From UBA6136 sp044350805 (GTDB lineage Bacteria; Pseudomonadota; Gammaproteobacteria; Methylococcales; Methylococcaceae): DNA of 24,274 bases. The DNA is taken from assembly GCA_044350805.1 (NCBI GenBank), contig JBILGU010000032.1, positions 1-24,274 on the forward strand, read 5' to 3'. The translations under genes and the position numbers were made by a program. Below, piece by piece: positions 15,986 through 24,206 of the stretch (the stretch's first letter is position 1; each line of letters starts with the position of its first letter). A model generated the notes under the pieces. That model was not told the DNA's origin. It saw only the letters and a program-made list of their open reading frames with translations, and searched no databases.

Positions 15986-17269
15986 TTAGAACGCCCGCTT
16001 GAAGGCGGACTTGCCCGCGTACTTGGCCTTGGGGCCCAGTTCCGCTTCGATCTTGAGGAGACGGTTGTACTTGGCGATACGATCTGAACGGCTGAGCGAG
16101 CCGGTCTTGATCTGGCCAGAACGAGTCGCGACGGCGAGGTCTGCAATCGTTGAATCTTCTGTTTCGCCGGAGCGGTGAGACATGACCGTGGTGTAGTCTG
16201 CTGCATGAGCCATATCAATGGCTTCAAGCGTTTCAGTCAATGAACCAATCTGATTGACCTTGATCAGAATGGAGTTTGCCACCTTGGCTTCAATGCCCTT
16301 CTTGAGAATCGCCGGATTGGTCACAAAAAGGTCATCACCCACGATCTGGATCTTGTCTCCAAGTTTGTCGGTCATGATGCCCCAGCCATGCCAATCGCCT
16401 TCAGCAAGTCCATCTTCGATGGAGATGATCGGGTACTTGTCGACCCAGGCTGCCAGATAATCGACAAATTCTTCAGAAGTGAATTTCTTGCCTTCTGATT
16501 CGAGGTGATAAAGCCCATCCTTATAGAATTCGGAACTGGCAACATCAAGTCCGAGGAAAATGTCCTTGCCAGCAACATAGCCAGCATTGCTGATCGCCTC
16601 GAGAATGACTTCAATGGCAGATTCATTGGACGGTAGATTGGGTGCAAAACCGCCTTCGTCGCCAACACCGGTGGCAAGGCCACGGTCATGGAGTACCTTC
16701 TTCAGCGCATGGAAAACCTCAGCTCCGTATCGAATTGCTTCGCGGAAGTTCGGTGCACCAACGGGTAAAATCATGAACTCCTGCATATCGACACTGTTGT
16801 CAGCGTGTGCGCCACCATTGATGATGTTCATCATCGGGACGGGCAGGATGTATTCGTTATCGCTGTTGAGATAAGCGTAAAGGGGTTTGCCAGCTTCCAG
16901 GGCAGAGGCCCGAGCGGCTGCAAGAGAGACGCCCAGGATGGCATTTGCGCCGAGTCGGCCCTTGTTGTCCGTCCCATCAAGATCAATCATCTTTTTGTCG
17001 AGAGCCTTCTGGTCAGCCGCATCGACACCGATGACCGCTGAGCGAAGCTCACCGTTGACATTAGCAACTGCCTTGGTGACGCCCTTACCCAGATAGCGGG
17101 ACTTGTCTCCGTCGCGAAGTTCGATGGCTTCTCGTGAACCCGTGGATGCGCCAGAAGGGACCATGGCACTTCCTACAGCACCGGATTCCAAGATGACATC
17201 AACAGCGACCGTCGGGTTGCCACGAGAGTCGAGGACTTCAAGGGCTTTCACATCAACAATTTTGCTCAT
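15986..17269 (-). CDS. eno: Enolase
   Basis: A glycolytic enzyme interconverting 2-phosphoglycerate and phosphoenolpyruvate; in many gammaproteobacteria it also belongs to the RNA degradosome. It has 427 residues. Motifs are SGASTGSREAIELRD near the N-terminus, GDEGGFAPNL, SIEDGLAEGDW, QIVGDDLFVTN, the signature LIKVNQIGSLTETLEA, and MSHRSGETEDSTIADLAVA with the active-site HRSGE. ATG 17269 has GGAG about ten bases upstream. It lies 45 bases after kdsA and 20 before ftsB in the leftward run. Confidence 0.98.
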   Translation of the reverse strand: MSKIVDVKALEVLDSRGNPTVAVDVILESGAVGSAMVPSGASTGSREAIELRDGDKSRYLGKGVTKAVANVNGELRSAVIGVDAADQKALDKKMIDLDGTDNKGRLGANAILGVSLAAARASALEAGKPLYAYLNSDNEYILPVPMMNIINGGAHADNSVDMQEFMILPVGAPNFREAIRYGAEVFHALKKVLHDRGLATGVGDEGGFAPNLPSNESAIEVILEAISNAGYVAGKDIFLGLDVASSEFYKDGLYHLESEGKKFTSEEFVDYLAAWVDKYPIISIEDGLAEGDWHGWGIMTDKLGDKIQIVGDDLFVTNPAILKKGIEAKVANSILIKVNQIGSLTETLEAIDMAHAADYTTVMSHRSGETEDSTIADLAVATRSGQIKTGSLSRSDRIAKYNRLLKIEAELGPKAKYAGKSAFKRAF

Positions 17270-17314
17270 TAGGTTTGATCTCCTGTGATCAAAGGGAAAG
17301 GTTTAGTTGAAAAG

Positions 17315-18136
17315 TCAAAGCAAAGTTTGGCTCTTGACTGCGGAATCGATGGTTTTAAGCGTCTCAAGGAGCTCCGGCATGCGATGAAGCGGCCAGGAAT
17401 TGGGTCCGTCGCTCAAAGCTTTTTCTGGATCCGGGTGGGTTTCCATGAATAGCCCGGCAATACCAACGGCCAAAGCTGCCCTGGCAAGGGCAGGAACAAA
17501 CTCCCTTTGGCCACCCGAGCAGTTGCCCTGACCACCCGGAAGCTGAACAGAGTGAGTGGCGTCAAACACAACGGGACAGCCGGTATCGCGCATGATCATG
17601 AGTGAGCGCATGTCAGACACCAGATTGTTATATCCGAATGTGACCCCTCGCTCACAAGCCATGATCTGGGTATTGCCTGTAGCGGTCGCTTTCTCGACCA
17701 CGTTCTTCATATCCCAAGGCGCCAAAAACTGACCCTTCTTGATGTTGACTGGTCGACCGAGACGAGCGACGCTCTGAATAAAGTTCGTTTGTCGACAGAG
17801 AAAGGCCGGGGTCTGAAGCACATCAACAACGGATGCCACTTCCTCAAGGGGCGTGTCCTCATGGACATCGGTTAGAACGGGAACGCCTATCTGACGTTTG
17901 ACTTCAGAAAGAATCCGGAGACCCTCAGCGACGCCGGGCCCCCTGAAGCTGCTGCCTGAGGACCGGTTGGCCTTGTCAAAGGAAGATTTATAGATAAAGG
18001 GAATGCCGAGGCTCTGGGTCAACTCACGAAGGGTCCCCGCGGTATCGATAGCGAGGGCTTCGCTCTCGATGACACAGGGGCCTGCGATCAGAAAGAAAGG
18101 TTGATCGATCCCAGCTTCAAAGCCACAGAGTTTCAT
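17315..18136 (-). CDS. kdsA: 3-deoxy-8-phosphooctulonate (Kdo-8-P) synthase
   Basis: Condenses arabinose 5-phosphate and phosphoenolpyruvate to Kdo-8-phosphate for lipopolysaccharide. It has 273 residues. KSSFDKANRSS, TDVHEDT, FLCRQTNFIQS, KKGQFLAPWDMKN, DATHSVQLPGG and FMETHPDPEKALSDG are all present. Residue 21 is Cys in LIAGPCVIESE, with the His of DATHS, Glu of METHP and Asp of LSDG available as further ligands. That is the pattern of the metal-dependent class (Aquifex type), whereas the E. coli enzyme has Asn at this place. ATG overlaps the pyrG stop as ATGA, giving translational coupling. Confidence 0.97.
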   Translation of the reverse strand: MKLCGFEAGIDQPFFLIAGPCVIESEALAIDTAGTLRELTQSLGIPFIYKSSFDKANRSSGSSFRGPGVAEGLRILSEVKRQIGVPVLTDVHEDTPLEEVASVVDVLQTPAFLCRQTNFIQSVARLGRPVNIKKGQFLAPWDMKNVVEKATATGNTQIMACERGVTFGYNNLVSDMRSLMIMRDTGCPVVFDATHSVQLPGGQGNCSGGQREFVPALARAALAVGIAGLFMETHPDPEKALSDGPNSWPLHRMPELLETLKTIDSAVKSQTLL

Positions 18137-19770
18137 GCATCGCTCCGGTTTTCAACGTGATCGCGAGCTGCCTGGATGAACCCGGTGAAAAGGGGATGTC
18201 CCTTTCGCGGCGTCGAGGTGAACTCGGGATGGAACTGGCAGGCAAGGAACCAAGGATGTCCGGGGATTTCAATTGCCTCCACCAGCTTTCCGTCGAGTGA
18301 GGTGCCACAAACCTTAAGACCCTTGGAGACGAGGGTCTCAAGATAGGAGTTATTGAATTCATAGCGGTGGCGATGGCGTTCAATGACTTCAGGCGCGCCA
18401 TAAACCTCTCTGCCCAAACTGCCTTCAATGAGTTTGCAAGCCTGTCCACCAAGGCGCATGGTGCCGCCGATGTCAGAGGCTTCTGACCGATGTTCGATCT
18501 GACCTGATGCATCCTGCCATTCGGTGATCAGTGCAATGACCGGGTGCGGGGTTTTGGTGTCGAATTCGGTGCTGTGGGCGCCAGTTAGCCCGGCCATGTT
18601 GCGGGCATATTCGATCACGGCAACCTGCATGCCAAGGCAGATGCCAAGGTAGGGTATTCCGGTTTCTCGAGCGTGGCGGACCGTCCTGATCTTTCCTTCG
18701 ACCCCTCGTTCCCCAAAGCCGCCTGGAACAAGAATCGCATCGATATGATGCAGCATCATTCGCGGATCATCGCCAATGTCTTCGGAATCGAAATAATGGA
18801 TCTTGACCTTGGTGCGAGTCTTGATTCCGGCATGGATGAGGGCTTCTGAGAGTGATTTGTAGGCATCCGTGTGATGAACATACTTGCCAACCATGGCCAC
18901 ATTGACTTCACGGTCCCAGTGCGTCAGTCCATCAATGACGGCCTCCCATTCAGAAAGATCGGCCGGTGGGGCATCGATGCGCAGTTTCCGGACCACAATA
19001 TCGTCCAGATGTTGAGCATGCAGTAAGGAAGGAATTCGATAAATCGTGTCAGCATCCACTGCTGTGATCACCGCCGCTTCACTGACATTGGTGAAAAGGG
19101 CGATTTTGCGGCGCTCGGATTCCGGAATCATTCGATCCGAGCGGCAGATGAGGACATCGGGCTGAATACCTATGGTCCTGAGTTCCTTAACCGAGTGCTG
19201 CGTGGGCTTGGTCTTGAGTTCGCCTGCGGTCCCAATGTATGGGACCAATGTGAGATGAATAAAGAGAGTGTGTTCGTCTCCGAGCTCTACCCGCATCTGG
19301 CGGATGGCTTCAAGGAAAGGCTGCGACTCGATATCACCCACCGTCCCGCCAATTTCGATTAGGGCAACATCGTAACCTTCAGCACTTAACTGAATGACGC
19401 GCTTGATTTCGTCGGTGATATGAGGAATGACCTGAACGGTGGCGCCAAGGTACTCTCCGCGACGTTCCTTTCGGATCACATTTTCGTAAATTTGGCCGGT
19501 TGTCCAGTTATTGACCTTTCCCATGGTGCTTCTAAGGAAGCGCTCGTAATGTCCAAGGTCAAGATCAGTCTCCGCACCATCGGAGGTCACAAAGACCTCG
19601 CCGTGTTGAAACGGACTCATGGTTCCAGGATCCACATTTATGTAGGGATCCAGTTTGGTCATGGTGACCTTGAGTCCACGAGCCTCGAGAATGGCGCCCA
19701 AAGATGAGGCTGCAATTCCCTTGCCCAGCGAGGAGACGACGCCGCCGGTGATGAAAATGTATTTGGTCAT
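18133..19770 (-). CDS. pyrG: CTP synthase
   Basis: Aminates UTP to CTP using glutamine and ATP. It has 545 residues, identical in length to the E. coli enzyme. The N-terminal synthetase domain opens with FITGGVVSSLGKGIAASSLG and has KLDPYINVDPGTMSPFQHGEVFV. The C-terminal glutaminase domain has the nucleophile Cys378 in GICLGMQ and the triad His and Glu in CQFHPEF. It heads the long leftward run; the 188 bases upstream separate it from a divergent lipoprotein gene. CTP made here is the substrate of IspD and of Kdo activation, so the cluster is metabolically sensible. Confidence 0.98.
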   Translation of the reverse strand: MTKYIFITGGVVSSLGKGIAASSLGAILEARGLKVTMTKLDPYINVDPGTMSPFQHGEVFVTSDGAETDLDLGHYERFLRSTMGKVNNWTTGQIYENVIRKERRGEYLGATVQVIPHITDEIKRVIQLSAEGYDVALIEIGGTVGDIESQPFLEAIRQMRVELGDEHTLFIHLTLVPYIGTAGELKTKPTQHSVKELRTIGIQPDVLICRSDRMIPESERRKIALFTNVSEAAVITAVDADTIYRIPSLLHAQHLDDIVVRKLRIDAPPADLSEWEAVIDGLTHWDREVNVAMVGKYVHHTDAYKSLSEALIHAGIKTRTKVKIHYFDSEDIGDDPRMMLHHIDAILVPGGFGERGVEGKIRTVRHARETGIPYLGICLGMQVAVIEYARNMAGLTGAHSTEFDTKTPHPVIALITEWQDASGQIEHRSEASDIGGTMRLGGQACKLIEGSLGREVYGAPEVIERHRHRYEFNNSYLETLVSKGLKVCGTSLDGKLVEAIEIPGHPWFLACQFHPEFTSTPRKGHPLFTGFIQAARDHVENRSDA

Positions 19771-19958
19771 TCGGGATGATGGAGTGTTTGGCGATCCGAA
19801 GGGCGACTGGAACGTCCCACGAACTGATGCTGGATGTCCGAACCAGACAATAGGTTTATTTTACTTCAGCTAAGCCCCCGAGTCATGGGCATTGGGCAAC
19901 CTTCTTCACGCTGTTGGGTTAACATCAGTCAATTGATCATCTCCTAGGAGTGTTCCAT
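19771..19958. promoter_or_regulatory. Divergent intergenic region between pyrG and the DUF4156 lipoprotein gene
   Basis: This must hold the promoter for the leftward pyrG run and for the rightward lipoprotein gene. I see no -35/-10 pair good enough to mark. An AT-rich stretch around 19850-19870 is the likeliest place for a pyrG promoter. The lipoprotein gene has the ribosome site TAGGAG at 19945-19950. No strong hairpin or terminator was seen. Confidence 0.4.
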
Positions 19959-20297
19959 ATGCTTAATGTGCTTCGTTCTTTCATGCTGTTCGCCTGGCTT
20001 CTGACAGGACTGACTGGTTGTGTCTGGGTGGATCTCAACCCCAAGGGAGAAGAAGTTAAGATCCTGACGTCGTCGGAAGCTTCACGCTGCAAACGTATTG
20101 GTCATGTGGAATCCAGTACGGCTGCCGACGTTGCGGGTATTCCTCGTGATAATGAGTCAATTAACGATGAATTGACGCGCTTGGCCCGGAATCATGCCGT
20201 TGAATTGGGAGGCAATGGTGTGCTTGCCATCGGAATCGCGAAAAACGGTCAGCAGTCGTTTAACGTTTTCCGCTGTCCCTCTAGCGTCGCGCGTTAA
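19959..20297 (+). CDS. DUF4156 family outer-envelope lipoprotein
   Basis: A 112-residue predicted lipoprotein. A short basic N-terminus and hydrophobic segment (residues 8-19) end in the lipobox L-T-G-C with Cys21. The mature part has the DUF4156 layout: GEEVKILT, a Cys in SRCKRIGHV, an Asn/Asp-rich middle, LARNHAVELGGNGVLA, and a final FRCP, so two cysteines may form a disulfide. Function is unknown. ATG 19959 lies eight bases after TAGGAG; a GTG at 19950 in the same frame would overlap that ribosome site. The 3' end overlaps the converging tilS end by 17 bases. Confidence 0.85.
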   Translation: MLNVLRSFMLFAWLLTGLTGCVWVDLNPKGEEVKILTSSEASRCKRIGHVESSTAADVAGIPRDNESINDELTRLARNHAVELGGNGVLAIGIAKNGQQSFNVFRCPSSVAR

Positions 20298-21666
20298 CTG
20301 ATTCTGTTTTGAGCGTATTCAGAGACCCTGTGGGATCAAGCCCCTCGGGTGGGATCCAGCAGGGTCTTGGAGAAGAGGCCCATATCGATGCGGGAAAAAC
20401 TTCGGCATTGGTCCAGAAACCACCTACAGAGGCAAGTCTGTTGCCAAGATAGACCAGAGGAATACGTGGCCTCAGCCAGGGTGGAATCCCGAACTCTTGG
20501 AAGAGATCCTTTAGTGCTTCCCATCCTTGATGGCCTTCAAGCTTGATCCTTTCGCCGCCAATTCTGTAGCGAATATGAATGGTGTCAGTGTCCCATATGG
20601 TTGAACTCGTCATAAGTTCGCGGGACCATGTCATGGCAATCGATCCATTGCCCCCAGGGAGTTCCAGAGAGCTTCGCCAGTTGGACCAATCACATGCAAG
20701 CGGTTCCTTGTGTGCTGGAATGTGGTAGGCAACATCTCGGTACCGCTGAAGCCGGCTGCCATCGGGGAGGAGGATCATGGGCATTCGATCAATGTCTGCT
20801 CCGATCAGTTGCTCAATGAATGTTTCGGTCATTTGTTCGCTAGGCATTCGAAGCCTAAGACGAGCAAACCATCCTCTCACCGCAAGGCGCAAGTCGACCG
20901 GATCAAGCTCTCGAGCAGCATATAAGTCAAAATGATTTTCTGGAGCAAGCGCCTCAGCAAGCGCCAGCTGGTGCTTTCTTTGCAGATTCGCGGCCCCTGC
21001 AGCATGCCGGGCCGATCTGGATAGCGCCCTTGCGGCTGCTGGCCAACGGGTCTTGATCAAGGGCATGATGGTATGGCGAAGGTAATTGCGGTCAAAAATT
21101 TGATCTTGGTTACTCGGATCATTCACCCATCGCAAACCGTATTGTTGTGCATACCCACTAATCTGATCCGTTGTGGCTTGGAGGAGGGGTCTTAGGAGAT
21201 GGCCCTTGGCAAATGGGGCGCAGTCCGGCATTCCTGAAATACCTTCAACACCAGCGCCCCTCAGGAGTTGCAACAGGACCGTTTCGGCCTGATCCTCCTG
21301 ATGGTGGGCCATTAGCAGCAAATCACCCTGATCAAGGAGACTTTTAAAAACCGCATATCGCGCATTGCGCGCGGCCTCTTCAGGGCTCTCGCCGAGTTTG
21401 GCTTTGGCATCGACCTGTTGAATGTTCAGGGGTACAGCAAGGGTTTCGCATAGTTCCTGACACTGCGCCGCCCATTGGTCAGCGGCGGAGTGAAGCCCAT
21501 GATGGACATGGATGGCATGCAATGAGAGATGCGGGAAGTGATCACGGACGGATGCACAAAGATGAAGAAGGACGGTTGAATCCCGTCCTCCACTGAGAGC
21601 AATCCAGAGATTTCGCGGACCCTGGAACGGTTCCAGTTGTCGGGCGATGTGATGGGGATGAAGCAG
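20281..21666 (-). CDS. tilS: tRNA(Ile)-lysidine synthetase TilS; start codon uncertain
   Basis: Attaches lysine to cytidine 34 of the AUA-reading tRNA(Ile), an essential step. The PP-loop motif LSGGRDSTVLLH lies at about 21600-21565, followed by AIHVHHGL, EAARNARYAVF, MAHHQEDQAETVLLQLLRG and a C-terminal region with IPPWLRPRIPLVYLG. The frame is open from 21810, yet between there and the PP-loop no ATG, GTG or TTG occurs in frame. The first such codon is TTG 21522, which would delete the ATP-binding motif. I therefore set the start provisionally at CTG 21666 (461 aa; E. coli TilS has 432); another CTG at 21636, or an ATC/ATT codon, is possible. accA ends 20 bases upstream. Confidence 0.85.
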   Translation of the reverse strand: MLHPHHIARQLEPFQGPRNLWIALSGGRDSTVLLHLCASVRDHFPHLSLHAIHVHHGLHSAADQWAAQCQELCETLAVPLNIQQVDAKAKLGESPEEAARNARYAVFKSLLDQGDLLLMAHHQEDQAETVLLQLLRGAGVEGISGMPDCAPFAKGHLLRPLLQATTDQISGYAQQYGLRWVNDPSNQDQIFDRNYLRHTIMPLIKTRWPAAARALSRSARHAAGAANLQRKHQLALAEALAPENHFDLYAARELDPVDLRLAVRGWFARLRLRMPSEQMTETFIEQLIGADIDRMPMILLPDGSRLQRYRDVAYHIPAHKEPLACDWSNWRSSLELPGGNGSIAMTWSRELMTSSTIWDTDTIHIRYRIGGERIKLEGHQGWEALKDLFQEFGIPPWLRPRIPLVYLGNRLASVGGFWTNAEVFPASIWASSPRPCWIPPEGLDPTGSLNTLKTESVNARR

Positions 21667-21686
21667 AAAGTCGGTTCGCTGAAGGG

Positions 21687-22652
21687 TTAGGCAATCGCCT
21701 CTTCGAACACCCCGTAAGACATGAGTTTCTGGTGGCGTTCTGAGAGAAGGCGGTCTTTTGGAATGAGTGCCAGCTCGTCCAGGTTGCTCTTCAGCATCGA
21801 TTTCAGGTTTTCAGCGGTTTTTACCCGGTCGCGATGGCATCCACCCAGAGGCTCTGCAACGACTTCATCAATTAGCCCAAGATCCATCAAGCGATCTGAG
21901 GTGATACCCATGGCTTCGGCGGCCAGTTCAGCTTTGTCAGCACTTTTCCAGAGAATGGAGGCGCAACCTTCAGGTGAAATGACGGAGTAGGTGCTGTACT
22001 GCAGCATCAAAAGGCGGTCACCCACGCCGATAGCCAGGGCGCCACCGGATCCACCTTCCCCAATGACTGTGCAGATGATCGGTGTATTCAGTGTGGCCAT
22101 TTCAAAAAGATTTCGGGCAATCGCTTCGCTTTGACCCCGCTCCTCAGCGTTGATTCCTGGATAGGCACCGGGAGTATCGATGAGGCAGATGATGGGAAGC
22201 TTAAATCTCTCTGCGAGCTTCATGAGGCGAAGGGCCTTGCGATAGCCCTCAGGCCGGGGCATGCCGAAGTTGCGGTGGATCTTTTCCTTGGTATCCCGGC
22301 CTTTTTGATGGCCGATCAACATCACAGGAACACCATCCAGCTTGGCGATTCCACCGACGATCGCAGGATCATCAGCGAAGGTCCGATCGCCGTGAAGTTC
22401 TTTAAAATCCTGAAAAATCAGGTCCACATAATCCAAGGTATAGAGACGCTGGGGATGACGAGACAGTTGTGAAATCTGCCAGGCACTCAGGTTCGAGAAG
22501 ACTTGTTCGGTTAGTTTGCGACTCTTTTCCTCAAGCTTCGCAATTTCCTCGCTGATATTGATTTCATTGTCGAATCCCACGCGACGGAGCTCGTCGATTT
22601 TGGCCTGAAGGTCGGCAATGGGTTGTTCGAATTCGAGGAAATTGAGATCCAT
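21687..22652 (-). CDS. accA: Acetyl-CoA carboxylase carboxyltransferase subunit alpha
   Basis: The alpha subunit of the carboxyltransferase that, with AccD, moves the carboxyl group from biotin to acetyl-CoA, giving malonyl-CoA for fatty acid synthesis. It has 321 residues, against about 319 in E. coli. The N-terminus MDLNFLEFEQPIADLQAKI is typical, and the crotonase-fold core shows ELHGDRTFADDPAIVGG, GHQKGRDTKEK, NFGMPRPEGYRKALRLM, IDTPGAYPGINAEERGQSEAIA and GEGGSGGALAIGVGD. tilS follows, as in many gammaproteobacteria. Confidence 0.98.
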   Translation of the reverse strand: MDLNFLEFEQPIADLQAKIDELRRVGFDNEINISEEIAKLEEKSRKLTEQVFSNLSAWQISQLSRHPQRLYTLDYVDLIFQDFKELHGDRTFADDPAIVGGIAKLDGVPVMLIGHQKGRDTKEKIHRNFGMPRPEGYRKALRLMKLAERFKLPIICLIDTPGAYPGINAEERGQSEAIARNLFEMATLNTPIICTVIGEGGSGGALAIGVGDRLLMLQYSTYSVISPEGCASILWKSADKAELAAEAMGITSDRLMDLGLIDEVVAEPLGGCHRDRVKTAENLKSMLKSNLDELALIPKDRLLSERHQKLMSYGVFEEAIA

Positions 22653-22679
22653 GCGTAATATCCGATAAAAGCTGACCCT

Positions 22680-23435
22680 CTATTTTAACACTTCACTCAG
22701 GAAATCTTGAGTCTGACGCCACGATCTTTCATCAGCCAGAGGGTTATAAACGGTTCCGAACTCCCGATCATTGGCCTCAGGGTTTGTAAAAGCGTGCATC
22801 GTTGCGCCATAAAAATGAATCTGCCAATCGGCCCGTCGTTCTGATAGCTCTCTGCCAAGCTCAACCGCTTGTTCAGGCGTAGCCATGGGGTCTTCAAATC
22901 CATGAAGCACAAGGATCTTGGCTTGAATCTCAGGAGTTGGAATTCCTGTAGGAGTAGAAAAGCTGCCATGAAGACTGATCACGCCTCGAACTGCGGCGCC
23001 TGCTCTTGCAAGATCAAGAACGCAAAGACCGCCAAAACAGTATCCGATAGCAGCAATACGCTCAGCATCCACTTCCGGCTGGGCTTTGAGCGTATCCAGC
23101 GTTGTGAGAAGTCTATCGAGGAGATGGCTCCGGTTTGCTGCGACATTACTCATGAGTGTATTGCACTCCTCGCGCGTCTGACCCACACGACCCTCACCAT
23201 AAAGATCAATGGCAAAAGCAGCATAGCCCAGCCTGGCCAGCATATTGGCTCGTTCCATGGCTTGAGCATTGCGACCCGCCCAGGTAGGAGCAATCAAAAT
23301 CGCCGGGCGAGGCGTTTGGGTGTCCATGGGACACGCAAAATACCCCTCAAGCGTGATGTCTTGATGCGTATGGCGGATTTTTCGTGTGGTTAATGACATT
23401 TGATTTTCTTTGTCCTGTGAAAAATGGTTGTCCAT
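22680..23435 (-). CDS. Dienelactone hydrolase family protein
   Basis: An alpha/beta hydrolase of 251 residues in the dienelactone hydrolase family. The catalytic triad is readable: Cys133 in IGYCFGGLCVL, Asp182 in LHGFEDPMAT and His214 in GATMHAFTNPEA. No aromatic-degradation genes are nearby, so a catabolic role is not supported; many housekeeping members have unknown substrates. The start at 23435 lies one base after the preceding lipoprotein stop. ATG 23399 (M-S-L-T-T) is a plausible alternative 12 codons in. Neither has a strong ribosome site. Confidence 0.88.
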   Translation of the reverse strand: MDNHFSQDKENQMSLTTRKIRHTHQDITLEGYFACPMDTQTPRPAILIAPTWAGRNAQAMERANMLARLGYAAFAIDLYGEGRVGQTREECNTLMSNVAANRSHLLDRLLTTLDTLKAQPEVDAERIAAIGYCFGGLCVLDLARAGAAVRGVISLHGSFSTPTGIPTPEIQAKILVLHGFEDPMATPEQAVELGRELSERRADWQIHFYGATMHAFTNPEANDREFGTVYNPLADERSWRQTQDFLSEVLK

Positions 23436-23436
23436 G

Positions 23437-23838
23437 TTATTTCTGAGCCGCCTGGGCTTCTTGGGCGCACTCCATCTTGAGCATTTCTCGTTTTTGTTGG
23501 TAGCCCTTAAGGTCGACCTGTCCGCTATCGCCTTCGGCAGCGAGTTGGCTCAGTTTTTGAGCGCAAAGGCGGGCCACATTCTGAATCTCTGCCCCATAAC
23601 CATCCATCAGCATGCCAGATGCCCGATTCAGACAGTCCTGACGTTGGGTCAGGCTTCCAGGAATATCGTGGTAGGTCAAAAGGCACTTATTGGTCATGAT
23701 TGATGCCTGTTGGACTTTTTCAGGGTCAGGTTTATTGGCAGATTTCGCCTTGTTTGTCGCACAGGCCTGTATGGAAAGCGTGAGCACTAATGCCACCAGG
23801 AAGATGGGATTTGGGCGGTTATAAGTAAACTTATACAT
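23437..23838 (-). CDS. Small hypothetical lipoprotein
   Basis: A 133-residue protein with no family I recognise. A polar N-terminus is followed by a hydrophobic stretch (about residues 11-23) ending S-I-Q-A-C, a lipobox with Cys26, so export and lipidation are likely. The mature part is charged and glutamine-rich, with cysteines in NKCLLTYHDIPGSLTQRQDCLNRASG, ARLCAQKL and MECAQEA, giving four Cys after the lipidated one, perhaps two disulfides. The start ATG 23838 has no clear ribosome site and lies inside a cluster of ATAAGT dyads. It ends one base before the dienelactone hydrolase-like gene and is probably first in the leftward lipoprotein-hydrolase-accA-tilS run. Confidence 0.75.
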   Translation of the reverse strand: MYKFTYNRPNPIFLVALVLTLSIQACATNKAKSANKPDPEKVQQASIMTNKCLLTYHDIPGSLTQRQDCLNRASGMLMDGYGAEIQNVARLCAQKLSQLAAEGDSGQVDLKGYQQKREMLKMECAQEAQAAQK

Positions 23839-23847
23839 TTGATAAGT
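23821..23847. promoter_or_regulatory. ATAAGT dyad cluster over the lipoprotein start
   Basis: Three alternating copies of a hexamer: ATAAGT (23821-23826), ACTTAT (23829-23834) and ATAAGT (23842-23847). The first two form a perfect 14-base palindrome with a two-base centre; the second and third form another dyad with a seven-base centre that contains the start codon. A further palindrome, ATAGTGACTAT, is at 23870-23880. The arrangement looks like overlapping operator sites in an AT-rich divergent promoter region, or an mRNA hairpin presenting the AUG in its loop. Confidence 0.35.
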
Positions 23848-23954
23848 GTAAATTATGAAATATTTGTTGATAGTGACTATTTCTTTAAGGGGCTGATTTA
23901 ATTCTAATATTGGAGCATTGTTGCTCTTGAGGATTCATCACTCAGGAGGTCTCC
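23839..23954. promoter_or_regulatory. AT-rich divergent promoter region
   Basis: Between the leftward lipoprotein gene and the rightward small membrane protein gene the sequence turns clearly AT-rich. No -35/-10 pair is good enough to mark. A perfect hairpin, GAGCA-TTGT-TGCTC (23913-23926), lies in the leader of the rightward gene, 18 bases before its AGGAGG ribosome site (23944-23949). Confidence 0.4.
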
Positions 23955-24173
23955 ATGGAAATCATCAGTCTTTTCGTTGTTTTAAGCATCGTAGCGTGTT
24001 TGATTTTTATCGGTATGGCTACCATCCGGCTGATTCAAGCCGAAGATCAGCCTAACGCCGAGCGTAACCGGACACAACACGCCGATAAGCCTAGTAATGA
24101 TTTGCTCTACTCAGCGGCTAAAAGGACGAATGTCTCGATCCTGCGCACCCAGGTTCCGCAGTTAATTCCGTAA
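23955..24173 (+). CDS. Small single-pass membrane protein, function unknown
   Basis: A 72-residue protein with one hydrophobic segment (about residues 4-25, SLFVVLSIVACLIFIGMATI) and a polar C-terminal tail rich in Asn, Gln and Arg. A positively charged residue directly after the segment suggests that the tail is cytoplasmic. The perfect AGGAGG five bases before ATG makes a real gene likely even though I recognise no family. It diverges from the lipoprotein gene. Confidence 0.65.
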   Translation: MEIISLFVVLSIVACLIFIGMATIRLIQAEDQPNAERNRTQHADKPSNDLLYSAAKRTNVSILRTQVPQLIP

Positions 24174-24206
24174 GCCTCTGATTTTGCATGTGGAGACCTG
24201 CAAAAA

